This document shows, in pieces, positions 24,543 to 36,300 of a DNA stretch of 64,000 nucleotides (the stretch's first letter is position 1; each line of letters starts with the position of its first letter). The translations under genes and the position numbers were made by a program. The DNA lies in NCBI GenBank assembly GCA_021234155.1, contig JAJEKV010000133.1, positions 622,001 to 686,000 of the forward strand, in the 5' to 3' direction. This stretch comes from Isoetes taiwanensis. Taxonomy: Eukaryota > Streptophyta > Lycopodiopsida > Isoetales > Isoetaceae. The notes under the pieces were generated by a model. The model had not been told where the DNA came from. It did not search any database and worked only from the letters and a program-made list of their open reading frames with translations.

Positions 24543-26033
24543 TTGGTGCTGCAATTGGCTAGAGTGAAGGCAGTTGTCTCTACTGAAGATCAGATGGCCG
24601 TTCTCTTAAAAGGGCTAGCATCGGACTTTAAGGCAGCAGTCACCACTTTGACAAATATTCCCAATCAAACTATGGAGACGTTGGTGGCAGCCCTCTTAGA
24701 AGAAGAAAGGAAGCTTAAGGGGGAAGGCAGTGTGAAGAATTCCGCCTTCGTTGCCCAAGGAAGAGGGAGAGGAACCAGTAGGAGCTTTGGCCCCAATTCT
24801 CGACGCCCTCAATTTTCCAGCAGCCCTCCATTCATGAACAGAAGAGCCACTTCAAGCTCACCTAGGGGAAGAAGAGGGTCCTGTTTTCACTGTGGCAAGC
24901 CCGGACATCATGCGCAAGAGTGTAGAATGCGACCATCCAACAATATTCGAGGCCCTCCTTCCAGAAATTTTCGCGGTGCTCAAACTTCAAGATTTCGAGA
25001 TAATGGAAATACGAGTCGGCCAGGCCCCAATCGAGATAGCCAACATGGAGCGAGATTGTTTATGGTTAGTACATCCACCAATTTGAATTCTACTCAACAT
25101 TCAAATAAATATATTTGGTTGGATTCGGGTGCCTCTCTCCATATGACCCCTTTTCGGGAACTCTTTGACACCCTAGAGCCGTGTGTTGATATTCAAGTAT
25201 ATGTTGGGGATAACTCTGCCCATAAAATTGAGGGGAAAGGGACTATAATGGTACAGTTGGGAGGAAATGTCCGTGCTATTCATAATGTGCACTATGTCCC
25301 TGGGTTGACTCATACCCTACTATCCGTCAGCAAGATTGCAGATGAGGGCATGCAAGTCTTGTTTACACATAACAAATGCATGATTTATGATGAGTTAGGT
25401 GCAGTTCTGGCAAAAGGCACTCGTATGGATGGTTTATATCAACTGGATGCTTGCACACAACAGTCCCCTAGAGCCTTGATTGTTCATCAAGAGGCATCCA
25501 ACTTGCGACTTTGGCATGAGCGGCTTGGACATCCATATCCCCAAGCCTTACATACTCTAGTACGAGAACATATGGTTGCTGATCTCCCTTATTTGGATGA
25601 TACTAATTTGGAGTTTTGTGAGGCTTGTGTTATGGGCAAACAACGAAGACAATCTTTTCCAGTAGGAGGAGGCACAAGAGCGGAGCATGTGCTGGAATTG
25701 ATTCATTCTGATATATGCGGGCCTATGCAGACTATGTCCATTGGAAATAAGAAATATATGCTGACCTTCATTGACGATTTTTCCAGATTTATCACTGTTA
25801 GATTGTTGGCCCGAAAATCTGAAGTCTTTGATGCATTCCGGGAATTTCATGCTCAAGTTGAACGTCAAACTGGCCGCCATATCCGGATGCTGCGCAGTGA
25901 TAATGGTGGAGAATATGTTTCTAATGAGTTTAAGAATTATTGTAGGGACTTGGGAATTCATCATCAATTGACCGTCCCTTACACTCCTCAGCAGAATGGA
26001 GTTGCTGAGAGAATGAATCGAACCTTGTTATAA
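24543..26033 (+). pseudogene. Copia gag-protease-integrase segment
   Basis: A 496-codon open segment. The C-terminal part of Gag carries a CCHC knuckle, CFHCGKPGHHAQEC (about residues 113-126). The aspartic protease active site is WLDSGASLHMT (about 193-203). GAG-pre-integrase follows with LWHERLGHP and CEACVMGKQRR. The integrase core shows HSDICGPM, FIDDFSRF, SDNGGEY and GVAERMNRTLL, supplying the D, D and E of the catalytic triad. The open segment ends at a TAA where a glutamate codon would be expected, since the translation continues in the same frame with TARTMLNHAGLPPKF. The N-terminal half of Gag is absent. Confidence 0.9.
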
Positions 26034-26490
26034 ACTGCTAGAACCATGCTCAACCATGCTGGCCTACCACCTAAATTTTTGGGAGAAGCAGTAATAACCG
26101 CTGCCTATTTGGGCAATCGCCTTGCGTGGTCAAACCCCTTATCAAGGTTGGACTGGCCGACAACCTTCTATTGGTCATTTGCGCATCTTTGGTTGTATTG
26201 CGTATGAACAAATTCCAGATGCTAAGAGAAAGAAGCTCGACATGAAAAGTGAGAAGTGTCTTCATGTGGGATATTCTACCGAGTCCAAAGCTTATCGGTT
26301 GTATTCTCTCGCAACCAATACCTTGGTCATTAGCCGTGATGTTGTCTTTAATGAGCACTTATTTTATGGGGGAGCAAGCACAGCAATTATGGGAAGACAA
26401 TTTCTTGATATTGATTTATTGGATTATTGGTGTTCTGACTCTCAAGATGAAGACTTGATAGCTGCCCTCATCTTCTACTCTATCGTCTGA
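26034..26490 (+). pseudogene. Copia integrase C-terminal segment
   Basis: After the nonsense codon the integrase frame continues to about 26,120. It then shifts into another frame that reads RGQTPYQGWTGRQPSIGHLR, FGCIAYEQIPDAKRKKLD and GYSTESKAYRLYSL. These match the copia-specific integrase tail (TPYE-W-G-KPxxxHLRxFGC, K-D-K-xxxxFxGYxxxxKAYRL). The frame closes at 26,488, before the linker to reverse transcriptase. Confidence 0.85.
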
Positions 26491-26599
26491 TGGGGCAGCC
26501 TCTCCTTCTCTTGATATTATTGACATTGAAGATCTTGGACATGTCATCCAACGTCAAAGTACTTATGCAAGTGTTACAAGACCTTCCAGAGCACTCACG

Positions 26600-27616
26600 C
26601 CTACTCCGGATGGAAGTGTGAAGCCTCATCGTGGAGTAACTCGAATTGGATGTGTGAGCTATCTTAGTCAAAAAGCTATTGAAGCCCAACCTTCTAGTTC
26701 CAGATCTCGTAAGCATGCTAGAGGACTCTTGGTTGCTGCCCCCACTCAATCTCAAGAACCCCTCAATGTTCATGAAGCCTTGACCAGTCCTTATCCACAA
26801 GAATGGAAACAAGCTATGGATGAAGAATATGAATCTCTTATGAAGAATCAAACTTGGGAGCTTGTTCCATTACCTCAGGCGCGTCAAGTGGTAAGCACAA
26901 AGTGGTTGTTCAAGGTTAAGAGAGATGCTGCAGGTCAAATTCAGCGATATAAAGCCAGATTCATAGCGCGTGGCTTTTCTCAAATTGCTGGTATTGACTT
27001 CACTGATACCTTCTCTCCAGTAGTTCGAATGTCCTCCACAAGAACTCTCTTGGCAATTGCAACTCAATTTAACTTGGAGGTACATCAAATGGACGTGCAA
27101 ACAGCCTTCTTGCATGGTATTCTTCAAGAGGAAGTTTATGTTTCCCAACCCGAAGGTTATATTGCACCAGGACAGGAGCATTTGGTGTGTCGGTTGAGGA
27201 AAGCACTTTATGGATTACGCCAATCACCTCGAGCTTGGTTTGATCGTATTAACACCTTCCTGGGTCAGCTTGGTTTTCAAAGTAATGAAGCTGATCCCAA
27301 TGTGTATCACCTCGCTCTTGGTAACTCCTTTGTTTATTTGGCTCTTTATGTGGATGATTGTATCTTAATTTCCAATGCTATGAGTCCTTTAAATCAAGTT
27401 AAGGCGCAATTGTCCTCGGAGTTCAATATGAAGGACATGGGGGAGATATCCTATTGTCTTGGTATTCACATTTCAAGAGAGAGAAGACAAGGACTTATGA
27501 GATTATCTCAATCCACATATATTGAAGAAGTTTTTCAAAGGTTTGAAATGCAAGATAGTAATCCATCACCAACTCCTATGGGAGCAAAAGTGGAAGAAAC
27601 CAGCCTGATGGGGAAG
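26600..27616 (+). pseudogene. Copia reverse transcriptase segment, RNase H missing
   Basis: The RT domain is nearly complete. It opens with EWKQAMDEEYESLMKNQTWE, then has KWLFKVKRD, YKARFIARGFSQ, QMDVQTAFLHG, the fingers/palm block RKALYGLRQSPRAWF, the catalytic LYVDDCIL box (about 27,345-27,368) and EFNMKDMGEISYCLG. After PTPMGAKVEE the normal sequence stops. Downstream residues come from the LTR of the neighbouring TRIM and end at 27,694. Without RNase H it is not functional. A separate copia RNase H fragment occurs at 45.5-45.8 kb but is far more decayed and probably from another element. Confidence 0.9.
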
Positions 27617-27764
27617 TGTTACAATATGATGACGTGTCAGTCTGGTTGTAGTAGTCCACGTGTCATAACCGTAGGAAGAGTCGCATCCCTGTGATGCATA
27701 TATGTACCCATTTTGCTTAATACAAAACCACCTATCTATTCTCCGTAATCTTGCTTACTTAAGA
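27617..27764 (+). repeat. LTR A (148 bp), fused to copia body
   Basis: Starts TGTTACAATATGATGACGTG and ends CTTGCTTACTTAAGA. As far as I can read it is identical to LTR B, which follows with no intervening base. It lacks its own primer site because LTR B occupies that position. Confidence 0.9.
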
Positions 27765-27912
27765 TGTTACAATATGATGACGTGTCAGTCTGGTTGTAGT
27801 AGTCCACGTGTCATAACCGTAGGAAGAGTCGCATCCCTGTGATGCATATATGTACCCATTTTGCTTAATACAAAACCACCTATCTATTCTCCGTAATCTT
27901 GCTTACTTAAGA

Positions 27913-27924
27913 TGGTATCAGAGC
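27913..27924 (+). promoter_or_regulatory. Primer-binding site (tRNA-iMet type)
   Basis: TGGTATCAGAGC abuts the end of LTR B. This is the standard initiator-tRNA primer site of plant copia elements and TRIMs. Confidence 0.92.
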
Positions 27925-28068
27925 CACGTTCAAATGGCAAATAAGGAAGCAAAGAAGCAGATTTGGAGGACTAAAATCAAGGCAAAACTTGCCTTGAGAA
28001 GAGTTAATCAACGCCTCTTTCAGCGCAGATTGGAGAGCGCTTCATCATCATCCTCTGTAAACCAGCCT

Positions 28069-28078
28069 GATGGGGGAG
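28069..28078 (+). promoter_or_regulatory. Polypurine tract of the TRIM
   Basis: GATGGGGGAG lies immediately 5' of LTR C. The same context, with one G fewer, precedes LTR A at the copia junction. Confidence 0.85.
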
Positions 28079-28229
28079 TGTTACAATATGATGACGTGTC
28101 AGTCGGGTTGTAGTAGTCCACGTGTCATAACCGTAGGAAGAGTCGCATCCCTGTGATGCATATATGTACCCATTTTGCTTAATACAAAACCACCTATCTA
28201 TTCTCCGTAATCTTGCTTACTTAAGATCT

Positions 28230-28686
28230 TTGCCCTTTGTTCTAGCAACTGTACTGAAGAATGAATCCCAAAGGCTTTCAAAGAGGCGTTGCATCCTTTT
28301 TAAATCGAATCGAAGGTGCTAGTTGTTTTGCCAAAACAGAAACTCCTTGTAGGAATATGGATTTCTGATCTGCTAGTATTGGCATGAACTGCGATTCTAC
28401 TTACCTGCGAATATTCTGCCAAAACACGCTATAAAACTCCAGCCAAAACTCTAGTTGTGAACCCTAAATGGCCTTTGGAACAGACCATGAACAGCGCCGG
28501 TGCCAGATTGAACTACAGAGAGCCTGTTGGCCTACTCTTTTGCTTCCCATCTGCCCCATCGATACAAAGGTATTTCATTTGCGTTAATCCAAAGCTTTGC
28601 TTTTTTTCCCCTCTTATACGCAGACCTCCTAATAAATAATTTTATCCGAATTATTATTTAGTTATACATTATTTATACGTTAAACA
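28230..28686. other. Gene-free stretch
   Basis: No supported feature between the TRIM and the dispersed repeat. Confidence 0.5.
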
Positions 28687-28832
28687 AATAATTAACAACT
28701 ATCTAAATGTAGGTTTGAACATCACAAACATAATTAACCTTCAATGGGAGGACCCCATGTTCTAAAACAATCTCATACACCTCAATACATGTATCACACA
28801 CCATGGATGCAAGCAATGAAAAGCTGGTAAAA
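28687..28832 (+). repeat. Dispersed repeat, copy 2
   Basis: Direct-orientation partner of 19,873-20,018. Both end in GCAATGAAAAGCTGGTAAAA. Confidence 0.85.
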
Positions 28833-30526
28833 TCCATCCCACAATATTATAACATTTTTGTGCATAGTAGTTTCCTAGGTGGGGGGGGGTTACTTGTGGT
28901 AAACCCACGAGCGACGTTAGCCGCGAATGGCATTGTCATACGTGGGTTTACCCACGGGTGACTTCCCAGGAGGGTACAATACGTGTGGGTCTACCTACGG
29001 GTGACTTGAGGCTACAATATGATCCACAGGACTAGAAATTATGTCAACGACAACACAAACAACATTCTTGCAAATAAACCAACAAGGTCATTTCAAGGTC
29101 CTAGTGGGTTATGATATATTGATAGATAAGACGAACTTATTCTTATGCAACAGATGTTGACAATACAAAGTTCTTGCAAATAAGAACCCATCCCACAATA
29201 TTGAAATGTTGACAATACAAAGTTCTTGCAAATAAATATGCTGGTAGATAAGGCGAATTTATCCTATATTATAATGTTATGTCGTAATTCCTGGATTTGG
29301 ATCCAGCCCTAGATCGGACGGCCACAGATGGCCTAACCAGATCGAAGGGTCCAAACAAAGCCCCTTTTTTTTAAATATAATCTCTTTTTTCGATGGTCCA
29401 AATGCCCTTTATTCTGCGAAGCCCTTCCGAGTCTGACGGCCATGACCACATCAGCCTGTAAACACGTTTTTTTTTCCTTGCCCTAGCTACCGCTGTGAGC
29501 ACAGCAACCCAGGCCTTGATCGATTCATGTAGTTGCCCCATGGCCGTTTTTGCTTGCAGGATTTTCCGGAGGAGAAGCAAGCGACTTCATGCCTTTTTTT
29601 AGCTTGGCTTTTCAGGATTTCTCGCCAGAGAAGCAAGTTGCTTCATGCCTGTCATTGGCTTTGAGGTAGATATTCCGGAGGAGAGACAAACTGATAATGA
29701 GGGTTCATCTCTCAAAACCTCTGTTCATGGTTCTAGAAAGCAGGATTCTGGAATGCGTGGTTTCTGGCTTCTTATTATAAGTATAAAATGGCATGATGCC
29801 ATGTCCAGCACTTGGCATGGATATATTCTGCCGAAGTCTTCTACAGTGCAAGGCCTTATATTTAGCGAGATCATGTAATACAGATTCATGGCTACTATCT
29901 CTGGAACCTCGATTGGGTATCTTCTGAATCCAGACTCCTGATTTTCGTTTGGGTTTTGTTGAAGAAAACAGTGTCGTTTCTTAGTGGGGCATTGTCTGGA
30001 TAAACTGGAGTTGGGGAAGTATATGCTCCTTCGTATCTCAGAATTGCCGCTGGTGGTATAGGCTCCCTGTCTCTCAAAGGCGGAAACCACTATGTAATAT
30101 TGGCCTATTGGGGTTGATCTGCAGTGACTAAGAAAGTGTATGTCTGGCTTGGATGGATCTGAGATGAGGTATTTTTAATTTGCTTTGTGTAGGATGCATC
30201 AATTTCTACCACTGTTAGACTGTAATTTGCTATCGTGATAAAGAGATTTGGAAGCTTTTCTTTGTTAGGTTGAAGCAACTAACGCTGCATTTTCTTATAA
30301 CAAAAGCAGCAAAACAAACCAAACCAGCAAACCACCAGGCCAGCAAATCACCAGGCCAGCAAATCACCAGCAAACGTGTAGAACAGCAGCATGTGCATAG
30401 TTTTTCTTCTGCTTCGTGTGAAGGTAAATACAATCTCTTCTGGCATTATAGCATGTCGATGTAAATATGCAAAAAGTGTAGGTTCAGGGATCTTATTTAG
30501 GAGATGGAAACTGGCCATGGAATTGT
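28833..30526. other. Gene-free stretch with small repeats
   Basis: A G-run and a small hairpin (GTAAACCCACG near 28,907 with CGTGGGTTTAC near 28,942) are followed by CCACGGGTGACTT-type repeats. ATGTTGACAATACAAAGTTC is duplicated near 29,154 and 29,205, and a CACCAGGCCAGCAAAT repeat lies near 30,336. A 77-codon frame at 29,645 (MPVIGFEVDIPEERQTDNEG) has no recognised motif. Confidence 0.45.
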
Positions 30527-30925
30527 CATTAGTGTTTGGTTGATTTGCAGGTCTGTCCATCCAAAAGTGCTACAAACCAGTTATGTTGTTTCAAGAGAAA
30601 TTGACGTCTACATTTTGCTGAATAATCCATGTTTGAACTATAAATAAAGCTATCTGAATAATCCATGTTTGAACTATAAATAAAGCTATCGGAGTTTAAC
30701 TATTGTGCGTTTGCTTTCCAATTGAAATAAGTTTCTGCCTGTTGTGCTACATCAATAATGCAAACATAATAATATGCATGTGTTTTAGGATGCACATCAT
30801 TAGTGTGGGTTGATTTGCAGGTCTGTCCATCCAAAAGCGGTACAAACCAATTGTGTTGTTTCAAAAGAAATTGACGTCTACATTAAATTGACGCCTACAT
30901 TTGCTGAGTAATTCATGTTTGAACT
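30527..30925 (+). repeat. Nested direct duplications
   Basis: About 110 bp containing GATTTGCAGGTCTGTCCATC and AAATTGACGTCTACATT occurs near 30,536 and again near 30,808. Within the first copy a 36-bp unit, starting CTGAATAATCCATGTTTGAA, is present twice in tandem (30,618-30,689). Confidence 0.85.
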
Positions 30926-32044
30926 GGAAAAAAAAGCTATTCTGAATCTAAATCCGAAGCTGCAAATTGGGGTAAGCTTTGCTTTGCTTTTTAATTTGTT
31001 TTTGAACAGCTAAGCTAGGGCTTGAATAGGACAATTTTCTCTACTGTTGTGGTACAACATTTAACCTCTAGACGTTTCTCTTTTTCAGGATTGCATCATT
31101 TAGTCTGGTTGAATACCTCATAGAAATTGCACTATGATCTTCTAAAAAATAGAAGTTTGTGCGTTTGGCACAAGCCAGTCTATGTCTACTGCCACATAAG
31201 TTCAATACAAAAGAAATTCCTACTTATATCATCCAGCAAAAGGTCATGGAAGTAAAAAATTTGAGATTCCTGTAACATTATGGATATTTATGCACATCCA
31301 ATAGTATTTGAATTGTACTCTTCATTCTTTATAATACATTCCATCTTGCAGTTATTGTTAGTTCTTACAAGGCAATATAACCATGCCCAAAGTGACTCAA
31401 ATGTGGATCTGATTGTTCAGTTGGTTGCATCACTTATTGTACAGGTACTTATTGGAAGCTTGATACACTTATTGTACTTTTGGAATTCTTTATTCGATTC
31501 GAATGTTGGCTGAATTGCCAATGCAAAACCAAATTTAAGAACATTGATGGTGTTATTTGAAATGCCATGGTGAAATGGCAAAAATAGAAAAGCATTATCA
31601 TAGATAATAAATAATAACACCTTACAAAATACTTTGCATGCATAAGCAACATCCGAAGTCGTATATTTTTATCGCATGCATAAGCAACATCCTCCAAGTC
31701 TTATCCGATTATGTACAAAGCATACACAAACTAAAGCGGTACAAAAATACTAATGGACTAAATTATTGCCCAAAGCTACGTGAGAGCAAAGAACCCTTGC
31801 TATGTGAGAGCAAACAACCCTTGACATTTTAAATGTTGGGTCAACTCTAATATTATAATTTTTTGCATTTAAAAGGACATTTAAAATGTACAAGCTTGAG
31901 ATCATATACCTAGGCCACAAGGTTACATAGGAAATTGTTTCTCCTTATGCCATTACGATTGGTAAGGGCTTGAAGAGTTTGTCATGGTCTGTAATGGTTC
32001 GCTTTTATCATTGCGGCCATAATATTTACATGCCCCCAACTTAT
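30926..32044. other. Gene-free stretch, possible interior of a non-autonomous Helitron
   Basis: No gene is visible. The downstream limit is a Helitron 3' end, so part of this stretch may belong to a non-autonomous Helitron whose 5' end I could not place. Confidence 0.35.
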
Positions 32045-32073
32045 GCCCAGCAACGCTGGGCACCTTTACTAGT
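32045..32073 (+). mobile_element. Helitron 3' terminus (plus strand)
   Basis: A hairpin, GCCCAGC-AAC-GCTGGGC (32,045-32,061), is followed after 7 bp by CTAG and then T (32,069-32,073). A short GC-rich hairpin just before a CTRR-T end is the diagnostic Helitron 3' structure. The 5' TC end is not identifiable by eye. Confidence 0.75.
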
Positions 32074-33270
32074 ATATTGATAAAGTTTATATCTAACTCA
32101 TATAATTGCTATTGGCAAGATGCCTTATCAACTTCGTAGTGACACGTTTGCTTTTCGGATATTCTGTGTTTCGGTGGGGAAAAAATAGCATATTTCAAAC
32201 TGATAAAAAAAACCTGCCCACGAACCGAAAAATATATGCCACATACTATTTGTTTCCCCCCTCCAGCTGCTTATTTCTTTGCTTCCTGTTGAGCTGTGGC
32301 AAGACAGAGTACCGCCTCTGTCTGCGGTTGATTTTGCAGCAAGGACAATCGCCCACTCTGCAATTGATTTTGCCTCTACAATCGGGTGCCAGTAGTTTGC
32401 CGTGTCCGGCTTCCACTGCATCTTCTGGCGCCATCCACCATAGCTACCCACAGCTCGCGCATTTAAACCAGGGTTGCCAAGGGCAAGGATTGCAGCAAGC
32501 TGCTTCAACAGCATACGAGAAGCGAGATTCGTACTGTATGCTTCCTTTCTTGAGCTTGCTTAATACTGTATACTTCCTTCGTTGAGCTTCCTTGATACTT
32601 TTTCGATTGGGGCTTCCTTGATATTGTATGCTGTTACGGGAAAAGAAACAATGACCAAGAAAGGCCCAACTAGTTTGCTTCCTACTCCCTGCATCCTGCA
32701 CCTGGAGATGGCCCACAACACCCTGCACTATTTACCAGCACCTGGATATATACGCTGCGACAGCCCTGTACTCCAAATGCCCAGATTATCCTACTTGATA
32801 AGAGCACCTGAATCCAATATAAAGCGTCCCCCAAGCTCAATCGGTCTGATACCATCTGGATTGGTCTTGCCATGACCCTCAACATAAAGGGTTCCAGATT
32901 CTGGTTCCATGCCTCTGTCACAATGCACAGAAGGGGCTCTCACCCTTAGTTTTGGCCTAGTCCAGCCAAGTGGACCCATGATTTCAATGATCCCCCTTTT
33001 TTTTCATAACATTTAAATTAAAATGCTAGTTAACATATGGGACATTGGCCATTAAAAAACATGGATCTGCCAATCTCAATCTTTCTATAGTAATTTGGCC
33101 CAGTTCATGCTGCCACAAATTGCAAAAGTAATGTATATTGTATCAATTTTAATGTCAAGTCGAATCAATTTGGATACAGTTTGCTGCGCTTCCGAGGAGA
33201 AGAAGCAGATCTGAATTAGAGCAAGAGTGGCATGTTGCATGTGCAAAATGTGTAAAAATGAAGCTGGATA
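32074..33270. other. Stretch with unrecognised open frames
   Basis: A minus-strand frame at 32,791-32,979 (MGPLGWTRPKLRVRAPSVHC...) has a compositionally protein-like look, as does its plus-strand antisense. I cannot assign either. No other feature is supported. Confidence 0.35.
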
Positions 33271-33344
33271 TTGTATCTTGAATTTTTTTCACGTTTTCTC
33301 CCTCAAACAACTACCATATCTAGAATTTTAGCCAAGACTATGGA
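33271..33344 (+). repeat. Direct repeat flanking LINE copy 2, left
   Basis: About 74 bp, including CTCAAACAACTACCATATCT and TTTTAGCCAAGACT, repeated in the same orientation at 37,643-37,718 with roughly one difference per seven bases. The two copies bracket the LINE exactly. Confidence 0.75.
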
Positions 33345-33359
33345 AGGAAGGAAGGAAGG

Positions 33360-36300
33360 AAGGTATTTTTATCGTCCACGGAGACCAATCGGTCTATGGG
33401 ACCCAATACAAAAACGCAAGAAGCGTGACATTGCCCGGATTAAAACCCCCTCCAAGCGCGTTTTTGAGGGAAAACCGGGCAAAGAATCACTCGCCGACAA
33501 ATCGTCCTAACATATAAAATGTGCGAAACACCCAAAATGCAATCCCACCCGTGAGTGCCTAATCGGCGGGCAGCCGTGCGGGGGCAAAGGTGACCAAGCA
33601 GTCCAAGATTCCCCATGTATGTGACCCGTGGCACGCGTCGACGGTGTGTTCATCAAGAAAATGTAAGGGCAAGTCCGCCGTGCTTAAGGGAGCGGCCGGA
33701 TCCGCCCGATCTAATGAACGCAACTCGAAAGTGTGAGACTCATCCTCAATGGCACCCGCTTGACCCGACCGACAGAGCTCGCTCTCGGCGGGGCTCCCCA
33801 ATCCACCCGCCTGCCTCGATCGCGAAGATGGTGGGCACCTGTATGGTGGAGGCAATGAGTCTCAAGGCTGTGGGCAGCCGGGAACACAGATAGAGCCGCG
33901 GGCCCCGGCCATCTGACGGGTTGATGTGCTCCTTGTAATGAGCCATTTTGACCTGCTTCTAGAGCCGGGTCCCGTGAGCTTGCCAAGAAAACAAGCGTCT
34001 AGGTACTCCCCAGGTATCCACGACGATCGGCCAGGTCACACTACTACGAGAGACGTGCTCTCGACATTCCATCCGGCGAACCATCGATCTCTTACCCTCC
34101 ACAACAGCCTAAGCCGCCAAGCGGACCCATTGCCACAGTTGCCCGGTCAGCCGGCATCGACCATAGTAACCACTTTCTCAAAAATAGACGATGTGTCTAT
34201 CAAAGGTCGCCCGTGCTGCAAGAATCCATTTCACCGCAGCAAGACCGATAGGGGACCAAGGTTTCACCCAAGTGCCCGTGTCAAAAATGCCTTCGCACCG
34301 CTCCAAGTCATTCCAGTCGCCAAAGAGATGACCGGCCCCAAACCTCACTCGGCATGAAGGACAGCTCGACCCAGTGCGGAACGATGTGACCGATGGCCCC
34401 AATCATAGAGCTACACTGCCAGGATCTGTTCGCATGGCATAAAAGCTTAGCTCCTTTGTCACCCGCTAAGGATAGGCGCCTTCCAGAGTGAGGAGGGAAC
34501 TCCACCCCTAGGTACTTGTGGTGGGCGGACGTCCACGTCGCCGCCCCCGATATGTGAGTGCGGGGAGGCATGGGGTGACGTGAAGAGGATATGAGAACCA
34601 CCGGCCTTTTGTCTTGGCATTCACGCCGCGTAATAGTAGCCTAACAAAATGTGTCTAGGGCATCCGTGAGATCGCATAGCTTCGGGGTGGGCAACATCGT
34701 CCGCGCATAGATGAGATGGCGGATGACCCGGTGCAAAAGCATGATGCCATCCCCATGCTCGCGAAAGCCCGGGGCTCTAACTGACAATGTAGAGGCCAAA
34801 AAGTGTTGGCGAGAGGGGGCAACCTGCCGGACCCTCGAGCACATCGGTGAATGCTTGGTCTGTCGGTGATCCGCCAAAACAACTCTCATACAACAACTCA
34901 GATATGGCGTTCTCATAGGCAGCGGGAGCCCCGATTGACGCAGATCTAGCTCTGACTTTTCCGGGAAATCAGATCAAAAGCCTTCGCGAAGTCCACAAAG
35001 CGTGAAGACAAGTCCCGGCCGATGATTCCGGGTTGTCTTCAATCCCGGTGCCGGTTAGTAAAGATATGGTCAATCGTTGAGTGGGCGGGTCTAAAGCTTT
35101 GCACTTTTGTGTGAGGGCTCCTTTTATCGCTGCCTACGCCCGGCCGGTCAACTTCTTTTCGAGAATGCCACCAACGGCTTGACAAATACCGAATCCCGAC
35201 CATGATCGCCCCAGAATTTGGCGGGGACAGTGTGGGTCGCCCGCCCAGAATGGGAACAACCCCCGCTGTCCATTGCCTGGGGAGACCTTCCCCGCAATGC
35301 TCGCTGGAACAGGTAGTGAGGACCGCACAAGTGGTCGCCTCGCCCATTTGAGTAACTCGCCCAAGATACCATCGGTCACCGCCTTCCCATTAGCCGGCCG
35401 CAGGTGCCCTCCTCAACATCCTCCTCCACCAGAACCAATGGGGGCCATCCCGGGGGGGTATGGGCGACGCTGCCCCCTCGGTGGGGTCATAGAGCTGCCG
35501 GGGCAGTCGCCTCCCACCGCCTCGGTGTGATGTCCTCAGAGGGTCGGGCCGGCCTTCGAAGCACTCTAGGCCAAAAAGGTTCGAGGATGAGTGTCCAAAG
35601 AAATGGCAACATCTCCCCCGATGCACGGCAAGGTACCGCTTCTTTGTCTCCTTCGGATGGGCGGTGATCGCGTGTGGTGGCTCGCAGGTTACTGCCCTCG
35701 GATCAATGTGAGCGCGGCTTGCGTTCTTTACACTCCGCGATCAAACCATCGGTTACGCTGGGAATGTTCTGACGACCACGGCTGGCCTTGAGGGGGTCTG
35801 CAAAGCATCTCGTCCACAGCATCCCCGTAATAGCGAAGTCGGTGGTGCATCTGGCTTTGCTCTAGTGTGGAGGTCCGCAGGAATACCGGGAGGGCGCGCA
35901 TGAGCATCTCGGCTAGTCCTCCGTGCGCTCATAATCTAGTCTCAACCGGGATGGCGGGGGCTGGCATAGTGGGGGTTACGGGCTTGCCAAACCAGGTCCA
36001 AATAAAGTGGGAGGTGATCTTAGTCGACCTCCTCATCCCGGACCGTGCGTGCCCACCCGGAAACGACTGATGAGATGCATATCTTCGCGCAACTTCTGAG
36101 CACATAGCCCACCACACTAGACCCTCCCCGATTGTCCCCGTCTGCATGTGCACTTGAGAATCGACCCTTGTGATGAGCCATTGCAAATTATCAAGTCAAA
36201 AATACCACATAGCAGAGAGCAATCATGCACAAAGCGAAAGACTCCGATTATTCATCCTCGTGGCCGTTGCTGCTTCAAGGGGCGTGAAAGCAGACATCGC

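Larger units (their letters stand above)
24541..27616 (+). mobile_element. Ty1/copia retrotransposon body, truncated
   Basis: Gag, protease, integrase and reverse transcriptase follow in the copia order. There is no 5' LTR, primer-binding site or full Gag upstream, and RNase H is missing: the RT frame ends at PTPMGAKVEE and runs into ACCAGCCTGATGGGG, a sequence also found just before the polypurine tract of the adjoining TRIM. The element was therefore joined to a TRIM-type 3' end through this shared sequence. Few inactivating changes remain (one stop, one or two frameshifts), so the insertion is fairly young. Confidence 0.9.
27765..28226 (+). mobile_element. TRIM retrotransposon, 462 bp
   Basis: LTR B (27,765-27,912) and LTR C (28,079-28,226) are each 148 bp and differ at one position that I can see (CAGTCTGG against CAGTCGGG). 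LTR B is followed at once by a primer-binding site, TGGTATCAGAGC, complementary to the 3' end of initiator methionine tRNA. The 166-bp interior ends with the purine tract GATGGGGGAG directly before LTR C. It encodes no retroviral protein; a short frame starting MANKEAKKQIWRTKIKAK has no known function. Size, PBS and PPT fit a terminal-repeat retrotransposon in miniature. Near-identical LTRs indicate recent insertion. Confidence 0.92.

Noticed and set aside
25557-25967. Long minus-strand frame within the copia element
   Set aside because: It is the antisense shadow of the integrase frame, which carries clear motifs.
32791-32979. Minus-strand frame that might be a conserved protein
   Set aside because: It looks protein-like on both strands but I could not assign it. 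No splice or start context supports a gene, so it is not listed as coding.
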